DNA from: Amoebidium appalachense
Lineage: Eukaryota > Ichthyosporea
Reading direction: 5' to 3'
Length of the DNA: 64,000 bases
Assembly (NCBI GenBank): GCA_963693365.1
Contig: CAVNZM010000002.1
Location: 6,076,001 to 6,140,000, forward strand
Below, piece by piece: positions 59,685-64,000 of this stretch. The notes beneath the pieces are model-generated. The model was not told the origin of the DNA and ran no database searches. It worked only from the letters and a program-made list of their open reading frames with translations. Position 1 is the first letter of the stretch; every line of letters starts with the position of its first letter. The position numbers were made by a program, and so were the translations under genes.

Positions 59685-60173
59685 CCAGGCTGGTGGATGT
59701 GGGTGAATACATGTGTAATTGTATATGATTACATAGATTGAGGAGTTGAAATTTCTGTATCTTGTCTGTCTGCGTATGTTTGTGATAAGGGGAGGGCTGC
59801 GGCGGGGAAGGGGGGGGGGGGGTGGAGGGCAAGGATGTTGGTTTCTTGAAGGTGGGCATGCTGACACGTGTGGATGCAGGCCACAGGACGATTTGGTTGA
59901 GGCACGGGGGGTTGACGGGGACAGAAAGGGGCTGTTTGCACGTGCAGACGTGCAGGCGGGTGTGTGTGTGTGCCAGTACGTGGGCACGGTGGTGCCACAG
60001 GTGCTATTCCGCACGCAGTGGGAGGGCGAGCAGTACTACCAGTGCACAGCACGACCCTGCCCCTATGCCCTGGCCACCCACTACGGCCTGACCGTCGATG
60101 CACGTGCACGCGGGGGCACTGCAAGATACGTGCGGAGGAGCTGTGTGCCTAACTGCAAGGTATGGGGTTGGGG

Positions 60174-60212
<39 letters not shown>

Positions 60213-60562
60213 GGAGGGGGAGGGATAGGGGCAGGGGGGAGGAGGGAGGGAGGGAGGGGAGCTTGGTGGGGTGTCGGGTTTCGGTATTTTGTGTGGTGTA
60301 ATGGGAAAAGGGATTGGAGGGGTGTTTGAGGGGTGAGGGGGGGAGGTGGGGGGAGGTTGGAAGTTGGGATGTGGTGCGAGTGGCTTGGATGGCTTGACAA
60401 TGTGTTGTTTGGGTGTGAGTGGGGTTGGTTAGGCGTGTATGTGTTTTGCATGAGAAGGGGAAGTGTGTTTGTGTATGGGGAAGGGCCGGGGGGGGGGGGG
60501 GGGGGGGGGTTTGTCGGAGCAGACTGTGTGCAGGGGGTGGCGTGAGACGAATTTTTTGGGTG

Positions 60563-60627
<65 letters not shown>

Positions 60628-60849
60628 ATCTCAGGAAGGACAAATGTCAGGTGGATTGATAAGGACAAGGAGGATGGAGGGTTGTGTTGGATTCTTGTAT
60701 GTGTGTGGGTGGTGGTCTGCGATGTGCGGTTTTTTTTTTTGTTTTTTTTTAGGGGAGGGGGGGGGGGGGGGGGAGGGGGGGGGGGGGGGTGCTGGGACGG
60801 GAAGAGGTGTGAGAGTTGGGTCGTGGTGGTGGTGGTGTTGAAGGGGGAA

Positions 60850-60880
<31 letters not shown>

Positions 60881-60964
60881 TGTTGTTGGACATATTGACA
60901 AGAGAAGTACTCATGGGTGCCCGGGTATTTGTCTTTTTGGGGCTTTGATGGTGGTGGTGGTGGT

Positions 60965-61052
<88 letters not shown>

Positions 61053-64000
61053 GGCACAAGACATAAACGTGCAGGCAGTATGGTGTGGGGTGTGCTGACG
61101 TGGGGGTGTACGATCAGGTGGGGCTGTACGGGGAGGAGGGCAGCCGCCTGCCCCACTATGGCCTCCTCACCACTGCCCCTGTGCAGGCAAACACAGAGCT
61201 CACCCTCGGTACGAACAACCCCTTTCCCTTTCTTTTTTTGGTTAAGTGATTGAGTTGTTGGAGAAGTGAAGAGTGGGCCCAAGAGGGGGGGGGGGGGGGG
61301 GGGGGGGGGGGGTAAACAGGAGAAAATGCAGAAGGGGGGTGACCTGCGCATGCACCGACACTCCTGTGGCATCTCAGAGTACATCAGCCCGTTGCTATGT
61401 GCACATCCTCCCCCCCCCCTCCCCCCCCTTCTTTTCCCTGCCCAAAGAAATCATTTTGCGACGGTGGAGACTGGTGCTGACACCCTGTGCAGAGTTTGAC
61501 ACGGACTACACGGACGAGAAGTATCTGCCGGACTGTGCATGCGGCAGGGAGGCATGCCCCGTGATGGAGGCTAACAGGAGAAAGGTATGTGTGTGGGCAT
61601 GCGGGCGGGCAGACGGGGAGAGGGGGGGGGGAAGGGGGAGGGGTCGGTGGGTGTGGGTGGGTGGGTGGGTGGGTGGGTGTGTGGGTGGGTATGTGTGTGT
61701 GAGTGGGTGGATGGGTGGTTGCGCATGTGGTTGGGTGGTGGTGATGGTGTGTGTGTGTGTGTGGAAAGGGGGGGGGGGGGGGGGGGGTCTAAGGTTTGAG
61801 ATAGAGCAGGGAACGGTTGTGTGCAGCAGCTTGACTGGCGCACCTCTTGTCGTGGCTCCCACTCCCATACCCACCACAACAATCGTGCTCTGTTCCCCTC
61901 TCCCTTTTTCTTTCCACGTCTTTCTGCCTGCTTCCATGTGTGTGTGTGACTCATCTCACTTCCCCCCAGCGCCTGTACCAGCAGAGAGGTCCAGGGGGAG
62001 TGAGGCGTGGGCCTGGCCGGCCGCCACTCGAGGGCAAGAAGAGGGGCAGGGGCAGGCCCCCACGGTCCCCTGTCTCCACCCCTGGAAACTCCCCTGCAAT
62101 GCCCAGGTATGTGTTTGCCCCTTTGAACAAACCCCCCCCCCCCCCCCCCGGGCTCCCCCTCCCTTTTTTCTTTTTTTTGGGCCTCAGGTCACCCTTGTTG
62201 TTTGTCTGCCCCACCTGGCGACTAGAGTAGGTTAGTGAGCAACATACCGCCTTCTTCCTGGGGACATATGCACACTTGCAGACACCAGGCCACCACTAAT
62301 TACCACCACTCGGGCCGACGAGGATTTTTCCGGGGGGGGGGGGGGGGGGGGGGGGGGTCCGTTGCATCGGGGTCACCAATACAGTGAAGAAAATAAATCC
62401 CAATCTGCATGGCTTCAGCAACATTGTGGCACACACATACACACACACCCTTAAACCCCCCCCCCCCCCCCCTCCCGCAGTGTGCACAGCGACAGCAGCA
62501 GGGGCAGCAGCAGCTCAAGTGATGAGTGGGACATGAGTGAGGGGGAGCTGAGGCTGAGCAGGGAGGAGAAGAAACTGGCCCTGATCACAATGGCCATACA
62601 GCGCATGGAGAAGAACGAGAATAGGAAGAGGCTGCAGAGGGAGAAGAAGGTGTGTTGTGTGTTTGGTTGCTTTCTCTCTATCTCTCGCTCTCTCGCTCTT
62701 TTTTTGGGGGGGGGGGGGGGAGAGGGGGGTTGGTTGGTTGAAAGAGTGGGAGAGGGAGAGGGGGGAAGGAGGGGGCAGGGAGGACTATCAAGAGGGGGGG
62801 AAAGAGGCAGGGGGGTGGTGGCGGTGGGTGTGTGTGTGTGGGGAGTGGGGGGGGGGGGGGGGGGGGAGGGGGGGTTTGCAGGCCAGGTAGAGCTCTAGGG
62901 GAGGGTGGGTTGGGGAAGAATAAAGTTTTATGGACCGGGCCATATGTGAGATTGGCTGGCTAACTGTGTTTTTTTCAACAGCTGCACGATGCAGGGGCAG
63001 GGTTGAAGCGACAAAGAAAGTCCAGCCACAGCAACAACAAGAGCAAAGAGTCGAGCACACCACAACCACCACCACCACCACAACAACAACCGCAACAAAC
63101 TGTAACACAGACCCCTGCACGCTATGGGAGAAAGGCGTGGTTGTCGAGGTTTCTGGAGGAGGAGGAAGCAAATAGTAATGCTAAGGAGCAAGGGCAGAAC
63201 GGAACGGTGCAAAACGGGATGGTGGTGGAAACGAAGAGTGTGTCTAGTGGGGTGGAAAAGGAGGAGGAAAAGATGAAGAAAGCAGAGGTGGAGGGTGGGA
63301 AGGAGGTGGAGAGGGAGAAGGAGGCGGAAAGGAAGGGGGAAAATGAAAGGGAAGCAGAGAGAAAACGAGAAATGGAAAAGGAAGCTGAAAGGAAAAGGGA
63401 AGCTGAGAGGGAAGCTGAGAGAAAACGAGAGGCAGAGAGAGAAGCAGAGCGAAACGGGGAGGCAGAAAGAGAAGCAGAGAGAAAGAGGGAGATTGAGAGG
63501 GAGGCAGAGAGAAAGAGGGAGGTTGAAAGAGAAGCAGAGAGAAAGAGGGAGATTGAGAGAGAAGCAGAAAGAAAACGAGAGGCAGAGAAGGAGTTGGAGA
63601 GGAAAAGGGAGGCAGAGAGAGAAGCAGAAAGGAAACAACGGGAACTCGAAAAGGAGGCAGAACGGAAAAGAGAGCTGGAAAGGGAAGCAGAAAGGAAAAG
63701 GGAGGCTGAGAGGGAAGCAGAAAGAAAAAGGGAAGCAGAGAGAGAAGCAGAAAGGAAAAGGGAAGCAGAGAGAGAAGCTGATAGAAAACGAGAGGCGGAA
63801 AGGGAGGCGGAAAGAAAACGAGAGGCAGAGAGGGAAGTGGAAAGGAGAAGAGAAGCTGAAAGGGATGCAGAGAGAAAGAGGGAGCAAGAGAGGGAGGCAG
63901 AGAGAAAGAGGGAGCAAGAGAGGGAGGCAGAGAGGAAGAGAGAGTCAGAGAAGGAAGTAGAAAGAAAGAGAGAGGCAGAGAAGGAGATGGAAAGGAAACG
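56609..64000 (+). CDS. PHD-finger and SET-domain protein of the KMT2E/SETD5 family (3' partial)
   Basis: Exons: 56609-56674, 57414-57503, 57966-58154, 58582-58701, 58855-58924, 59462-59594, 59880-60159, 61118-61208, 61493-61584, 61970-62106, 62481-62649, 62982 to the window end. All junctions are GT-AG with consistent phases (818 codons so far, no stop). A basic N terminus is followed by a C4HC3 PHD finger at residues about 41-84 (CLCG, ICCDKC, WQHTVC, YFCHLC), then a SET domain about 228-357 split over three exons (GLFARADVQAG, VDARARGGTARYVRRSC, EFDTDYTDEKY) and CACGREAC. The usual NHSC is RRSC, as in MLL5 and SETD5, whose SET domains lack strong methyltransferase activity. AT-hook-like GRP motifs lie at about 395-410. 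An LSREEKKLALITMAIQRMEK motif shared with MLL5/SETD5 lies near 450. From about residue 570 the protein is a long EREAERKR helix. Likely a chromatin reader in a histone-deacetylase complex. Confidence 0.94.
56760..56850. repeat. T-rich tract and G-run in intron 1 of the PHD-SET gene
   Basis: T-rich with interruptions to 56812, then a G-run to about 56845. Intron 1 begins GTGAGTGTGTGT and has another G-run at 57288-57315. Confidence 0.85.
57160..57258 (-). repeat. About 100-bp dispersed repeat, copy 1
   Basis: The reverse strand aligns with the plus strand at 59305-59408; shared words include TGGTTTGCACTCT, ATGTTG and TGTGTACTT. Each copy lies beside poly-G or poly-C tracts in introns of the same gene. 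Confidence 0.65.
58160..58510. repeat. About 33-bp minisatellite in intron 3
   Basis: Roughly ten imperfect copies of GGGGCAGATGTCTGCTAAGAT joined to GGGTTAGAGAT. It starts 6-16 bases after the exon 3 donor. Confidence 0.9.
58710..58830. repeat. (GT)n in intron 4
   Basis: GT repeats from the donor (GTGAGTGAGTGTGTG) and again at 58799-58826. The whole 153-base intron is G/T-rich with no pyrimidine-rich acceptor tract. Confidence 0.85.
59262..59440. repeat. C-runs flanking copy 2 of the 100-bp repeat in intron 5
   Basis: C-runs at 59268-59301 and 59410-59438 bracket 59305-59408, the inverted partner of 57160-57258. Confidence 0.8.
60175..61049. repeat. G-run-dominated intron 7
   Basis: G-runs at 60177-60209, 60489-60509, 60564-60625 (about 62 bases), around 60755-60790, 60850-60879 and 60965-61049 (about 85 bases, the longest homopolymer in the window). 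On the coding strand these could form quadruplexes in the RNA. Confidence 0.95.
61286..61312. repeat. G-run in intron 8
   Basis: About 27 G, followed later by C-rich sequence before the acceptor (61411-61430), so the two intron ends are complementary. Confidence 0.85.
61650..61788. repeat. GGGT and G tracts in intron 9
   Basis: GGGT array 61650-61690, mixed GTGG, GT repeat 61749-61762 and G-run 61769-61787. Confidence 0.85.

Noticed and set aside
62928-63917. 329-codon reverse-strand frame of Leu/Pro/Phe/Ser (LPLSLCLPF-type repeats)
   Set aside because: Antisense of the EREAERKR helix in the last visible PHD-SET exon. The purine-rich sense strand has no stops on either strand.

Overview
The window is nuclear DNA of an intron-bearing eukaryote, most likely a holozoan (an animal or a close unicellular relative). 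I reassembled three spliceosomal genes by hand. Two start codons sit in GCCACC Kozak contexts, nearly all intron ends are GT-AG, and the left edge carries the end of a protein kinase domain of tyrosine-kinase type. The leucine aminopeptidase resembles animal LAP3, and the PHD-SET gene belongs to the KMT2E(MLL5)/SETD5 lineage. I cannot place the organism further. About half of the sequence is microsatellite, poly-G or poly-C, and much of the rest is retroelement.

Layout. 1-334: last coding exon of a kinase (+). 641-2327: fragment of a LINE (-). 3576-9373: eight-exon F-box gene (-) whose introns are packed with GT, CA and G repeats. 9659-10800: AATATC-rich repeat split by a poly-A retroposed insert. 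10800-12608: second copy of the same LINE (-). 12540-13440: block dense in TTACGA/TCGTAA and palindromic 34-bp repeats, followed by a 500-bp assembly gap. 13941-22178: young Ty3/Gypsy chromovirus-type retrotransposon with apparently identical LTRs (+). 22180-22508: relic of another LINE reverse transcriptase. 22509-25179: compact tyrosine-recombinase element flanked by direct repeats, with a gag-like ORF but no reverse transcriptase. 26046-26276: small PPxY/cysteine-rich protein gene (+). 27157-38525: sixteen-exon leucine aminopeptidase gene (-). 39600-40364: SINE-like sequence and a 242-bp tandem duplication. 41787-47740: decayed LINE with reverse transcriptase, RNase H and zinc knuckle, whose ORF1 is built of about 216-bp repeats (-). 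48557-52594: Ty1/Copia element with a deletion in integrase (-). 52808-52879: tRNA-like sequence (-). 54058-54125: perfect 31-bp hairpin. 56609-64000: twelve exons of a KMT2E/SETD5-type PHD-SET gene (+), running off the right edge.

The host genes are unrelated in function: ubiquitin-ligase substrate selection, peptide turnover, chromatin reading and kinase signalling. They share an architecture of short exons (16-280 bp, apart from the truncated last exon of the PHD-SET gene) separated by introns made largely of (GT)n, (CA)n, poly-G and poly-C. Several introns carry mutually complementary tracts at their two ends, one intron appears to end in CG, and one exon is only 16 nt yet encodes a catalytic metal ligand. 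The mobile elements range from very recent (Ty3) to relic (LINEs, tyrosine-recombinase element).
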